Origin: Cephalopachus bancanus | Taxonomy: Eukaryota; Chordata; Mammalia; Primates; Tarsiidae | NCBI GenBank assembly: GCA_027257055.1 | Contig: JAPVLO010000146.1 | Span: 2,852,001-2,916,000 of the forward strand | Reading direction: 5' to 3' | DNA: 64,000 bases | Part shown: piece by piece, positions 11,173-22,995 of the stretch | Position numbering within the stretch: position 1 is the stretch's first letter | Layout of the letters: every line of letters starts with the position of its first letter | Notes under the pieces: model-generated | Databases searched by the model: none | The model's input: only the letters and a program-made list of their open reading frames with translations | What the model was told of the DNA's origin: nothing | Position numbers and translations under genes: made by a program

Positions 11173-11470
11173 GCAGGGCAAGGTGATTCACACCTGTAAT
11201 CTAAGCACATTGAGAGGCTAAGGTGGGAAGATTACTTGAAGCTAGGAGTTCAAGATCAGTCTGAATAACAGAGCAAGACCTAGTCTCTATAAAAAAAATT
11301 TAAAAGATTAGCCAGATGCAGTGGCACATGTCTGTAGTCCCAGCTACTTGGGAGGCTGATGTAGGAGGAACACTTAAAGCCAGCAGGTTGAGTCTACGGT
11401 GAGTCATGATCGTGACACTGCACGCCAGCGTGAGCAACAGAGTGATACACTGTTTAAAAGAAAAAAAAAG
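11173..11470 (+). mobile_element. Older AluJ-like SINE, sense (copy C)
   Basis: Both arms are recognisable: 'ggtgattcacacctgtaatc' at the start, 'tgtagtcccagctacttggg' in the right arm, and an A-rich end. It lacks the species-specific changes of the other copies (it has 'aggagttcaagatcagtctg' rather than the gcgggttc core) and is more diverged, so it predates that lineage. No clean target-site duplication was seen. Confidence 0.85.
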
Positions 11471-12059
11471 GTACATCTTTCTTACATCAACTCCAAGTAT
11501 GCTAATCAAGTATGTTAACTCTCTAGATTACCTTATTAAAACATGGTTACTTCTTTTTGCATTTGGAAATAGTGAATAATTTTATTTCTCTGGTACAATA
11601 TTTAGTGAATCTAGGGCTTACCCTCAAATTTACAGCAACTATAATTGGAATTCCCAAGAGCTCTTATGAAGGAAAATCTCTCTCTTATTCAAATGTGAAA
11701 ATAAGTCCGTATACCAAATAACGTGTTAATGCAAACATACACAGATGTAAAATTTGGAGGAAGAAGTTATTTAGATGCTTTGACATAAACTTTTCAGTCT
11801 AAGTGTATTATTTTATTCAAGCATATTTTAATATTTATGTGTTTAGCTTTAGGTCATTTCAATAAAAATGAAGTAGAAAGCCAAATCCTGTATTGATGAT
11901 TTGATGAATTAATATAATAGAATTAAGAATTGTTGTATTATATATGATAGAACATTAATACTCATTGTATATTGATAGATGGAAATTAGGCTAGCCATCA
12001 GGGTAAAATGTTTTGCAGTAGTATAATGAATGGAGGAAATAAAAAGCATTTCTTCTGTT

Positions 12060-12236
12060 TATATATTGGCTCCGCTACTTATTAAATAGTGTGACTTTGA
12101 GTAAGTTATTAATACTCCAGGGTCTTAGTTTCCTTGTTTATAAAATGGGGCTAATAGTAACTACCTCATTAATGAGATTTTACATGTAAAGCATGGAGTT
12201 CAGAGCTGCATAAGTGCTCAATAAATTGCTCTTAAT
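12060..12236 (+). repeat. MIR SINE relic, sense
   Basis: The MIR order is clear: 'gtgtgactttgagtaagtta', 'tcttagtttccttgtttata', 'aaatggggctaatagtaact', and an end near 'gtgctcaataaattgct'. It is a near-complete 3' two-thirds of the element. Confidence 0.85.
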
Positions 12237-13117
12237 ATTACTTCTAGTAAATTTCCACAATTGTGGCTTAGTAGCCATTTCAATGCTTATATGGAATAAG
12301 TCCTCATTAAACATTAGTACAGAGAGTTAATTTTGCAAAATGATTTTGCTATGTAAAAATCATCATAAGATTATGTTAACTGTGTTCTGTTCCACCTGAC
12401 TTAAAACATGATTGAGTTTAGGAACTTTTATTGTAAATACATTTTCAATAGTAAATGTCAAGGATAAAAATCAAACATGTGTACTTGTTGCATCTGGACT
12501 AAAAATTGGTTGCGAAACCTGTAAATAAGTTGCTCCGTGCAATTGCTTTTCAATAATATGTATGCATGCAAATAATCAGGCTGATTCTGCTTTATACCTT
12601 TCGTTAAACTGGTAAGATGAGGAGTGCTTTGCATAAAGTGGAACTGTAGCTAGAAGACCTCTATGAGATAGAAGCACACACTTAATGATACAGTTTTTTT
12701 TTTCTTTTCCTCCCCCGCCCCCTGCTCTTTACTAGTCCAAAGAAGGTCTTGAAGATTACAGTTCTGATTTCGTTTCCTTTTTGATTGGGAAAATGTGGTA
12801 GATATAAGATCTGGGAAATGCCATTTGAAGTAAATTAACAGAAACCTATGAAACATAGTTAACCATAGATATAGTCTGACAGTAAGAAGAATATTGTGAG
12901 AAGTAGAGGAAATCCTAGAATGACTGTGTATTACTCTGACAGTGAATTGGTATTATCTCTGCTATCAGATAATGCAGTTATCATTAATTTTCACATTTGC
13001 ATTTCAATCTTTGGAAGGAAATGACTCTTGCCGGATGAAGATAAGAGCTCTGTACCACTATAATGAACCATCATTTTATCTCAATGCTTTGTGTCCATAT
13101 GAAAATGAGGCAGGGAG

Positions 13118-13120
<3 letters not shown>

Positions 13121-13170
<50 letters not shown>

Positions 13171-13207
13171 CTTGTGTGTATGCTTGTGTGTGCATGTTTG
13201 TGTATGT
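13121..13207 (+). repeat. (TG)n microsatellite with CG tract
   Basis: An uninterrupted TG run (13121-13162) passes into about four CG units ('cgcgcgcg') and then imperfect TG. This alternating purine-pyrimidine run can form Z-DNA. It also creates a spurious open frame of Cys-Val repeats. Confidence 0.97.
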
Positions 13208-13458
13208 AAGGGGGTCTGAAAAATACTATAACAAAGTGTCAAACATTGCTACTGACTTTTGAGTTCTTTATGAAACAAGAGGTTAAAAAATAAATCTTTA
13301 GTGTAGTTAAGTGGATATCGGATTAAAAGATGAAAGCTTTACTCTTTGTAGAACAGAATGCCACATAGTAAATAACATAGTTTAAAAAGTTCTCTTTATT
13401 TTATTCTCTACTCCAGTTTGCACTCTCATGTAGAATTAGGGCATGCATAAATGCAACA

Positions 13459-13536
13459 GGAAGGAAGGAAGGATGGAAGGATGGAAGGAAGGAAGGAAGG
13501 AAGGAAAGAAGGAAGGAAGGAAGGAAGGAAGGAAGG
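13459..13536 (+). repeat. (GGAA)n microsatellite
   Basis: A tandem GGAA tract with a few GGAT and AAGAA interruptions. It is an all-purine strand, so polymorphic length is likely. Confidence 0.97.
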
Positions 13537-13989
13537 TTGGATCACAGTTTGGAAAGAAATCTAATTTATTTGAGTCATAAAGAACTACATAAAATATATC
13601 AATTTATTATTACTATTATATTATGATATTTATACTTCTCCAGTTGTATAATAATGAGAAATCTATTTAGATAATGACTTTTTTAGAGTTCGCAGTCACC
13701 TAATTTGTTTATGCAAGTTTAATTGAGAAATTCAAGGTAAAGGATAATGAATTTGGGATTAATTTTTATTGTACCTTTCCTTGTAGTGATCTTTTCATCA
13801 AACATACTAGAAAATGGATACAGTGTCAGATTTTAAAAATGTATTATTGTCCCTGAAATATATGACAACACATTATTTTCATCCCTACACCCTGCCCCCA
13901 TGGTAAAATTCACTAATCAGCTGTTTACAGAAGAAACTCCCTTAACTAAACTACAATTCTATCCTTCTCTAAAACTTCTTGATTGAGGC

Positions 13990-14420
13990 TGCTATGGGCT
14001 GAGTTCTGCACCCTCCCAAATTCATATATTCAAGACTTAATTAACCTCCAGTACCTCAGAATGTGGTGTTCTTTGGAAATAGGATTGTTGAAGATATATT
14101 GGTTAAGATGAGACTACACTGGGGTAGAGTGGGTCCTGAATTCAATACGACTTTGGGAGACACAAAGGATAATGCTGCATGGAGATAAAAGCAGAAATCA
14201 GGGTGGTATCTCTGTATGCCAAGGAAAGCTAAAACTTGCCAAGAATCCACCAGAATGTGTAGGAGAAGCATGGAACAAATTCTTTCTCAGAGGTAATCAA
14301 CCCTGCTGACATCTTGATCTTGAACTTGTAATCTTCAGAACTGTGAGACAATAAATTTCTGTTATTTAAGCTACCCAGTGTGTGGCACTTTTGTTATGGC
14401 AGACCAAACAAACTATTACA
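13990..14420 (+). mobile_element. Solo LTR, MaLR/MLT1-like, sense
   Basis: It begins 'tgctatgggctgagttctgc' and ends 'caaacaaactattaca', with 'ttgatcttgaacttgtaatc', 'cagaactgtgagacaataaa' and 'ttatttaagctacccagtgt' before the end. This is the characteristic end of MaLR-class LTRs, including the AATAAA signal. No internal region is attached, so it is a solo LTR. The subfamily is uncertain. Confidence 0.8.
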
Positions 14421-15443
14421 GGGTCCTGGAGTTGGAAAGGAATCATGTGGTACTTGTATGCTTGCTAAGTATACTTACTGTGATTTTTAGTGATTTTAAG
14501 TATTATGTAAACCTGTGAATTACGTTCACAAAAAAAAGAGATCATGTTTAGAAAACTTTCAAAAAACTGGGTAAGGGAAAACAAAAAATTAGATATTGCC
14601 AAAACTGTAAAGAACGTGAGGAAAAATCATAACAAATATTGAAAGAAATTTTACTTAACTTTGCAAGAACTTTCACATCCTCACTCCACTCTAACAAAAC
14701 AAACTAGAAATTCTAGATGAAGAATTTGAGAGTTACAAATGTACTCAGTCAGCCTACACACAGATAAAAAGGTCTAGACCCTACATCAGAAGTTTGGTGT
14801 TTTGTATATTATAAATTCATTATGCTATTTAAAAAAATATTTTCATGGTTTAGCTATGTTGATTAAATGACTACCTACCACCCAGTAGTATCCAGTAATA
14901 GGGCTTTTATCCTCTTTCTCATTTTTACTACACTCTTTCCTCCTAAACCATCATGCAGCTTAGAATTCTTCTCAACATGACACTCTGGAAGACACTACCA
15001 GTCAGTATGAACTTCCATATAAGAGACATGCCTGCCAACATTTTTATAACCTCTATCATTAGAATGTATGCACTAATATTTCTTTTGGCCCAAGCACTAT
15101 GCTTGTGGATGACTTTCCTTGACCCAGTATTGTGCTCTGAAAATATACCTAAAATATAATTGACTTTCAAGTGTGGAAAGCTGAAAGAAAGAACAACTAA
15201 AACAAGTAATGGTTTGTTTTTATTTTATCTATTTCAAGAAAGGACTTAAGTGGGCTCAGAAGGAGAAGTAAAGATCAACACAGTGATGTGTATTAGAAGT
15301 ATTTTTAAAATGGACAATAAAAACAGGTGCATAGGGATATATATAACTTGTTATTAATGTGACACAAATTTGGAACTAAGTTACTAGAAGAATATAAAGT
15401 TAATGTTGATTGGGTACACAAGATAAAATAAATTAGTTGGGGT

Positions 15444-15445
<2 letters not shown>

Positions 15446-15489
<44 letters not shown>
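15446..15489 (+). repeat. (CA)n microsatellite
   Basis: An uninterrupted CA run followed within 20 bp by TTTTC repeats that form the tail side of an antisense Alu. Confidence 0.97.
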
Positions 15490-15492
<3 letters not shown>

Positions 15493-15501
15493 CACGTATA
15501 G

Positions 15502-15504
<3 letters not shown>

Positions 15505-15532
<28 letters not shown>

Positions 15533-15806
15533 GAGTTGGAGTCTCACTCTGTCGCCCAGACTGGAATTGGAATGCAGTGGCCGCTTCCGACCACTGCAGC
15601 CTCGATCTGCTGGGCTCCAGCGATCCTTCCGCCTCAGCCTTACAAGTAGCTGGAACTACAGGTGCACGCTACAAGGCCCGGCTAATTTTTGTAGAGATGA
15701 GGTCTTGCCAAGTTGCCCAGGCAGATCTCGAACCCGCAGTCTCAGGCAATCCACTCACCTCAGCCTCCCAAAGCGCGGGATTACAGGCTGAGCCGCCGAG
15801 CCCGGC
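15505..15806 (-). mobile_element. Dimeric Alu SINE, antisense (copy D)
   Basis: A TTTTC-repeat and T tail, then 'gagttggagtctcactctgt' at about 15533, through to 'gagcccggc' at 15806. It has the longer spacer 'ccaagttgcccaggc' and 'gctaatttttgtagagatg', so it belongs to the older of the two local subfamilies. The right arm has a small duplication ('ctggaattggaatgcag'). Confidence 0.93.
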
Positions 15807-16099
15807 ATTTTCAACTACATATTGAGTATCAACTACATGCAACACTTTGTGCTAGGCCCTAAGATATAGAGCTGTAAATAAACCAGTTTTTTCCACCTCA
15901 GAGAGTTTAAACTGTACCAAAAACTGAAAATTCTAATAATAATGATTTTTTGACTGCTTACTGTATATGTGATAGTTGTTTTCTAGAATAATTTAAATAA
16001 TACCCTAAAAACTTAGTATTACTAATGGGGCCTAGCTCTGTCTGGTGGAAAGTTACAACTTCTATGAGAAACAATCATTTAAACTTAATTTGTCTTTAT

Positions 16100-16460
16100 T
16101 TTAATTTTTATATTTTAGCATTCAAAGTTTTAAGCATGCATAAAAGAAGAGTTTGATGAATCCCCATGTACTTCAAAAGTTATCAGCTTTTTGCCAATCT
16201 GGTTTCATCAATTCCTCCTAAATTTTTTTTTTTTTAGAATTTTAGAGCAAATCTCAAAGATATGGCATTTTTCTCGTAGGTTCTTTTGTATGTTTTCTAA
16301 CAAATTAGGACTTTTAAACATAACCACAATACCATTATAACACATTAAAAATATTCTTAATATTATAGAAAACATAATTCATTTTAAAATTTCCTGCTGT
16401 CTCAAAAAGTGTCCAACCAAGGTTACACATTGGTTGACATGATTTTCACATATTTTTGAA
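16100..16460. repeat. Old L1-type (L1M) 3'-region fragment, probable
   Basis: 'gatgaatccccatgtacttc', 'gccaatctggtttcatcaat', 'taaacataaccacaatacca' and 'ttacacattggttgacatga' match a widespread old repeat that I associate with L1M 3' sequence. The family assignment is from memory and boundaries are approximate. A similar class of sequence recurs at 49725-50520. Confidence 0.5.
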
Positions 16461-17213
16461 TGAATAGCACTATCTCTCCCCCTGCACACCCTTTTCCCCA
16501 TACTCACACTTATTTGTTAACACCAGTGTATTTGTCCTGGAATGTTTTTCACATTCTAAATTGGGTAGATTACATCCTAGTGGAATTGTGTAACATATTC
16601 TTCTGTACCCTACAATTCTTGCAAATTGATACTTAATCTAGATCCTAGAGTAAATAAAGGTTCAATATGATAGGCAACAATATTACATACACATTGCAGG
16701 GTTATTTCTAATGCTTCATATCATTCAGTAGGCACATAAAAACTGGATGCTTTACTATGCTATTAAGTTCATCAGGTAGTTTAGATGATATCAGCCTGAT
16801 CAACTCTTTGTAAAGTTGTTAACTTTTCACCTAATAATTATTGCCTGAATCCATTGTATCTGTAGGACTTGCAAAATTGTGGGTTTCTCATTTTATCACT
16901 TTTGTATTCATGAGCTGATATTATTGCTTTATGGAAATCTTCCCTTCCTTCACTATTTGGTTATGCCTAAACACTATTAATAAAGAAAGAGAAGATAAGT
17001 TATTAATTCTTTCTCATTGTTTAGCAGTTTTTAAAATAATGAATGTGGCTTCAACTTTTAAAAATGACTAAGAACTCAAAGTTGTTTCTGAGACCTTTTG
17101 AAATGAACATGGTAGACTTTAATAGCTCCTTTGTCTTCTGGCATGACAGAATGTCATAGATTCATTTTGTTAGTTTTCTGCTCTAAGCCTAGGGTCAGCC
17201 ATTCCAAGGATCT

Positions 17214-17450
17214 CAGGTTCCCTTATTGGGAAATGGTACCAGTTATGCATCCCAAATACAAAAGTTCAAAACTGAAAATGCCCCAGAATTCAAAACTTTT
17301 TGAACACTGGCATGCTACTCAAAGAAAGTGCTCATTTGGATTTCAGATTTTCTAATTTGGGCTTCTTAATTAGTAATGAAAATATTTGAAAACAAAAAAA
17401 TCTGAAATATTTCTATTCTCAATTATTTTAGGCAAGAGATACTCAACCTG
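17214..17450. repeat. Possible nonautonomous DNA transposon with self-complementary ends
   Basis: It ends in 'gagatactcaacctg' and starts near 'caggttccc', with inner stretches rich in 'aaaactttttgaac' and 'ggatttcagattttct'. The arrangement resembles a short primate DNA-transposon relic with terminal inverted repeats. The left end is weak and the family is not identified. Confidence 0.35.
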
Positions 17451-17489
17451 TATTTAGAGAGTATAATCTAAATGAAACTGCTGCAAAAA

Positions 17490-18400
17490 GTTAATATTTA
17501 AGTTGATGTTTGAAAGAGGAAAATCCATTATTAGTTGGACAAAGGGTAGGATTGAGGGTGAGGAGAATGGGATTAAAGTAAACTAGGCAGAATATGCAGC
17601 ATTTTCAAAGGCCTTGTCATGGGAGGGATGGTGAATTTAAGGCCGGTCATATTAGTCATATAAACTAATAAAGTGAGCAGAGTTCAGATTCTTCAGTGCC
17701 TTGTTGTTCATCATACGGCTAGTACATTTAAGTTCAAAATCAATGTGAACACGTGTTGTGCAGAGAAGACTTGTACTCGTGTGCAGTAGATTTTTTTTTT
17801 AAACTACTTTTATGTGGATAATGGATGGAAGAAGGACATCAGAAATGCAGTAGTCTTATTAAGAGGTCACAATGACTTGCAGGGAACACTTTCTATATGT
17901 GAAGGTGTCACTATTTGTGGCTTGTTCAATTTAGACTATTTTGATGCCATTCACTGAGGCAAGAAGACTGCCGGAAAACACGTTCAAGGGATAAGATGTT
18001 GAGTTGGATTTTTAACATTTTTCTAATTTACTTGACACATTCTGGGGGATCTGTTGAGTAGAACTTTGGTAATTTAGGCCAGAGGCTTGGAGGAAAGGTC
18101 TGATGTAGACATATAAATCAGAGTCAGTCGTGTGTGCATGGCAGTGAAATTCATAGGAGTAGATGAAATTGCCTAGGTTGGGAATATAAATAGGAGGGCT
18201 CTTAAATGAAGCTTCAAGAGCTCCTATCTCTAGTGGAAGGATAGAGGAAGAAGAGTCATCATGGAAGGCTAATAAGCAGTGAACAGGGAAGATGGAAAAA
18301 ACAGGAGAATGTATTATTTTTTAAGAAGGTGGGAGTTGTGCTTGGGTTGAATGGTGCTGAGAGGTCAAGATTGAAATTTAAAGTCTTTATTGGATTAATT
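17490..18400. repeat. Ancient LINE-like relic, uncertain
   Basis: Segments such as 'ggcagaatatgcagcatttt' and 'gtgctgagaggtcaagattg' resemble a mammal-wide old LINE-type repeat. Divergence is high and the family and orientation are not established. The region could instead be unique sequence. Confidence 0.25.
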
Positions 18401-18897
18401 GATTTGCAGATAGATATTCGAGCTTTTAACAAGTACTATTTCATGGAGCTCTGTTGGCAGCAACAGGCTGTCATAGAGGAAAGGTGAGAGCATAGAAACA
18501 GGTATTGCAAACAATCATTACTGATAAACAAATACATAAAAATTTAGTGGTGAATAAATATATAAATTAAACAAATTGTATTGGTAAATAAATATATAAA
18601 ATATTTGAACTTCTCTGAAACTGCTTATTGATACAGTTATTCATTGCTATCTATCTTTTATTTCTGCCTAAGAATTATGCAAACATTTGAATTTAGGGAT
18701 ATGCTTCCAGAGAAATTTGTATTCCTATATTAAACTATTCTGAATCTACTATTTATTAACTTTTCTAAATTATTTTAAAGCTAATTTTCTGTTTTCTGTC
18801 CCTTTCATATCTCCAGGCTTTTCATACAACATTTCTGTTATTTCGTTTAAATTTCATCATTTCAACCTTTTTCTCCCAGTAAATGTTTTTTGCTGTT

Positions 18898-18986
18898 TTT
18901 CTTTTTCTTTCTTTCTGTTCCCCACTCCCTCTCTCCCTCCCTCCCTCTCACCCTCTCTTCTCCCTCCCTTTTTCCCTCCCTCCCTG
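18898..18986 (+). repeat. Pyrimidine-rich (CCCT/TTTC) low-complexity tract
   Basis: An almost purely C/T stretch of 'tccctccctccctctcac' type. Its reverse gives the purine-rich frames on the minus strand, which are not genes. Confidence 0.93.
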
Positions 18987-19131
18987 TGTCTCTGAGTGTG
19001 GGAGCCCTCCATGATTTTATGATGAACACTCCCTGCATTAGGGATTTCAGAAAGCTTGAGCGATGTCCCCACATCAGATTTGTATATGTACTCCAAGGGC
19101 ACTCTTACTACTTCTACCCCAAATTGGTGTG

Positions 19132-19505
19132 TGTATTAGTCTGTTGAGACTGCCATAACAGAATATCACAGAATGAGTAGGCTAAACAACAGAAATTTAT
19201 ATCCTTCCAGTTATGGAGGCAGGAAGTCCAAGATCAAGGTGCTAGTCATCTTGGTTTCTGATGAGGACTCTCTTCCTAGTTTCCAGACAGCTGCCTTCTT
19301 GCTATATCCTTACCTGGCTTTTTTTTGTGTGGTGGGACACTTAGTATTATCTTCCTCTTCTTATAGGGTCCCAGCCCTATTGGATTAGGGCCCCATCCTG
19401 ATGATCTCTTAACTTTAAAGGGTATATCCTTAAAGGGTATATCTCCAAAGACAGTCACAGCGGATTAGAGCTTCAATATATGAACTTTGGGGGAACATAA
19501 TTGTA
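19132..19505 (-). mobile_element. Solo LTR, MaLR/MLT1-like, antisense
   Basis: It begins 'tgtattagtctgttgagact', then 'aacaacagaaatttatatcc', 'ccaagatcaaggtgctagtc', 'ctcttcttatagggtcccag' and 'tattggattagggcccc'. These are the reverse complement of the same LTR class as at 13990-14420 and 39705-40074. It has a small tandem duplication near 19420-19445 ('gggtatatcc' repeated). Confidence 0.78.
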
Positions 19506-20520
19506 TTATGAATACAATAAACAGGGTGCATTAAGGTGGCTATAAGCAAAGTCTATGGTCAGAGAATAGACATCAAGGGAAGATTTCTGAAAGGCAGGCA
19601 AAGCCAGGACTCAAAACTAGGGTCTTAGATTTAAAAAAAGAAGACTATTTCCCCCACACTTTTATCCTGAATCTAGAACCCATGTGGGACCAGCTAATGT
19701 TCTCTGGGGTGTTGCTCTGAGAAGGAATATCTTATCTGAGATGTGAGTGTGAATTGAATAAGTTTAACTCTGATGCCTAAGGGTGCCATCATGAAAAGTT
19801 GTATAGGAGCTGAGCCTATCTGGGTATCCACTGGAGGAGAAAAATCCATTTTCCTGTGCAGGAAGGATTTTCAATAGTGACACCAAGGAATAAAAATCAA
19901 AGCAAGGGCCCCAGTGGCCTATCTGATCTGGCTGTAATTTGACAGTCATCTGGCTCTTGGGGATATTGGATAATTTTAGGAGAATAAAGAAGGACTGCAA
20001 TGGGAAAGACTTAACCCGAGACAAAAATTGGGGAATATTACTCCAATATGATGAATGAGGGCATACAAGTCATGAAAGAACACATAGGGAGTCCAGAGAA
20101 GTAATCACCTGTTTTGCTCTGAAAAGTCAGTTAAGGCCTCTTGCCTTGGTGACCTTGGGCACATTCAACAGGTGGAAAAACAGAGGAGAGGAAAAGACAA
20201 CCCAACCTTCCAGGCAAAATGATCATAACCCACATGGCATCATATGGAGAGTAAAGTGGGGTTAGGGACTTGTATTAGACACCAGGCAATAGCTTATTAC
20301 AATAGTCCTCATCAGAATGTAATAAGAGATTTGGGTAAAGTGAATAGTGTCAGCATTATTCACAAATATTTGTGTTCATTGTGAAAATAAATGGGTAAAA
20401 AGTAGTAGAAGAAGTACTTGTACATTGCTTCCTCTGAGACAGGTAAACACAAGAGTTTTTTTTTTTTTATGGCTATACAAATAAAATGAACCTTTTCTTA
20501 TTCTGTTAAAAATATTTTAA

Positions 20521-20825
20521 TTGGGTCAGGCATGGTGGTTCATTCCAGCAGTTTGAGAGCCCAAGGTGAGAAGATTGCCTGAGCCCACAGGTTCAAGACC
20601 AGCCCAGGCAACTTGGCAAGACCTCATCACTACATTAAATCAAAACATTAGCCGGACATGGTGGTGCGTGTCTGTAGTTCCAGCTAATTGGAAGGCTGAA
20701 GCGAAAGGATCACCTGAACCCAGCAGGTCAAGGCTGTGGTGGCTGTGATCATGCTACTGCACTCCAGCCTCGGTGACAGAATAAGACTCCAACTAAAAAA
20801 AAAAAAAAATGCTTTAGTCACTGTA
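20521..20825 (+). mobile_element. Dimeric Alu SINE, sense, older (copy E)
   Basis: 'ggtcaggcatggtggttcat' through 'aataagactccaactaaaaa'. The target-site duplication 'aaaatattttaa' precedes the element and recurs at about 20827-20838. It keeps the longer spacer 'gcaacttggcaagacc' and the unpaired core 'acaggttcaagaccagc', so it looks like an early member of the local family. About 15 non-A bases lie between the A-tail and the duplication. Confidence 0.9.
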
Positions 20826-21694
20826 AAAATATTTTAACTATTTTCTGTGATTGAATTTAATAATTATTTTTACATTGTATATTAAGTTTAAAAATACATA
20901 TGAGATTTTAAAAAGCACTCAACCACATATAATGTACTTTTTGGGACATTTTTAACATATTGGTATATGGATTATAGAAAAAATTTTGATTATAAAAACA
21001 AGAAGGTTTTTTGAAAAGGTCAAATTTTTCATTCATAAAAAAAATCATAATTACAATTATGTGACAAAATTAATTTCCTATAAAATAGCTTTTCTGCCTA
21101 GAAAATTGTAGCAAGTTATTTTAGGGACTCATATAGCTTCAGGCTAACATTTCATGCCAATAATTCGTGATTAGTATATAGTGGAATATTTTAGCACATT
21201 TTAAAATTAAAAGAGATTTGTTAGTTAATTCAGCTTTCTGGATTTTTTTCATTCTTTACCTTTGAAAGTAAACATAGTAAAATGAAACATCTTTACATGC
21301 CATATATTTTAATACAGTAAAATGAAGATGGTATTATATTTAATTGTTGTAAAAATGCATGAAATATTTCAACCATGGTTTAAAAGTACATGAAATTAAT
21401 AATACTCTTAATTTCCTTTGGGCATTTGATATTAAATCTATATGATTCAAGACATTATCCTGTTGGGTTCATTGATAGTCATTTTCAAAATTCTAAATCA
21501 TTAAAAAAAAAAGAGCTTAAAGATAAAATTAGCAAGTTAGAGGTTCTAAGCATTTATTTTTCAGAGTGTTATACTTTTGAAATGGTCAAAAAACGACTAT
21601 CTAGAATTAACGTTGAGGTCACAAAATTCCATTTTTGGACAATGCATCCTCTTCTGTGACCTTTTGAATTTTCTCTTTTCCATTAATTTATCTG

Positions 21695-21905
21695 GTACCT
21701 AATATTTGTTGAGAGTTGACTGGGTGCCAGTAATTGTTATAAACATGAGAGATACAAGAGTAAATAAATTCTCACTTTTTTCCTTCATAACAAGTTCTCA
21801 TCTTGATCAATGAGTAAACTGAGGCATAGGAATATTAAAATCACACAGCAGATAATTGTGGAATTGAAATTAAGCAGCTTGACCCAAAAGATTGTGTGCA
21901 TCACC
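21695..21905 (-). repeat. MIR SINE relic, antisense
   Basis: 'taatatttgttgagagttga', 'gagtaaactgaggcatagga' and 'aaatcacacagcagataat' match the reverse complement of MIR in the correct order. Confidence 0.7.
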
Positions 21906-22204
21906 GCTTCATTTCTCTCTGTTACACATTGAGCCCTTCTTGATTGTGACATCTATTATTTGCTACCATATTTTGACATTCCTTTGCCTAACTGGAATTC
22001 TAATTTTTTGCTTTTCTAAAATACAAGCAAGGATAAACAAGTTTTGTTTTATTTAAAGCTATTTATTTAGTTTAGTTTATATGAGAATAAAATTTTGAGA
22101 ACTGTAGGGTTTCCTTTCTGGTGTACATTTTTGGCTACTGTATTTCATTCTTCATTTATCTGTGTTCATTCTGGAAAAACCACATTATAATCTTAATAGA
22201 ATAT

Positions 22205-22345
22205 CCACCATTCATTGAGCACTCTGGCTCCAGTCACTGTGCTTTATTTTACAACAGAGGAAATTGAGACTAAAAAAAGTCAGTAATATGTGGAGAAATG
22301 ACCCAGTCAGGATTCTAATCCCATTGAAAATGGCAATCAATAATG
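22205..22345 (-). repeat. MIR SINE relic, antisense
   Basis: 'ttttacaacagaggaaattg' followed by 'agtcaggattctaatccc' matches the reverse complement of the MIR core. Confidence 0.65.
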
Positions 22346-22394
22346 CTGAAAATTTCCCTTCAGAGGACGCTATCTTTATTCTGGGTGCTATGTG

Positions 22395-22515
22395 AAGTGA
22401 TCTCACAGTAAGCTAGAGAGGTTGTCCCTATTTTAAAAAGCTAAGGCTGTTAAATCAGAACAGTTAGGTAGTTTACCCGGTTTCATTGCTAATATAGGAC
22501 ATAGTCAAGCCTGCT
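22395..22515 (-). repeat. Second MIR relic, antisense
   Basis: 'ctattttaaaaagctaaggc' and 'cagttaggtagtttacccgg' followed by 'tcaagcctgcttctgtctg' repeat the antisense MIR pattern just after the preceding one. It could be a separate insertion. Confidence 0.45.
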
Positions 22516-22869
22516 TCTGTCTGCTGAGGTTGGGAGAGAGGTTGGATGAGAGAGATCAAGGTTACAGAAGTCAAATTCCTGGAAAAGAAAGTGGGGTAAT
22601 GGGAGACACAATCAGGGATGAAAATTGCTTTTCAATTCGGCTTCTCAAGAAGAATTTTGAAATTGTCAAATGGTATCTTCCTTTTTTCCTTCCCTTACTT
22701 ATTTTTTTCCTCTCAAGATGTCAGAATTTTCCCAGAGCAGAAACCACAAACTGGCAGGCAACCGACCTCAGTTTGAGTTGAGAGCTGTGTTATGTGACTT
22801 TTCATGTATCTTTACACAAATCACTGAATTTTTCTTTTTTTAGTTTAAAAATAATCTGCTCTTCCACTT

Positions 22870-22995
22870 AACTATTCAGTAGATTTGGACAAATTACTTA
22901 CTACTTCTGTCTGTCAGTTTTTCCATCTGAACAATGAGAATACAATGCAAGTACACCTACTTCTGTAAGTGACTCAAGCATGGTATCATCATCAT
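22870..22995 (+). repeat. MIR SINE relic, sense
   Basis: 'tttggacaaattacttacta', 'gtcagtttttccatctgaac' and 'aatgagaatac' follow the MIR order. Confidence 0.6.

Noticed and set aside
12942..13262. 106-codon frame with Cys-Val repeats
   Set aside because: The repeat peptide is the translated (TG)n microsatellite; the rest shows no homology that I recognise.
18857..19102. Arg/Glu/Gly-rich minus-strand frames
   Set aside because: They are translations of the complement of a CCCT/TTTC low-complexity tract.
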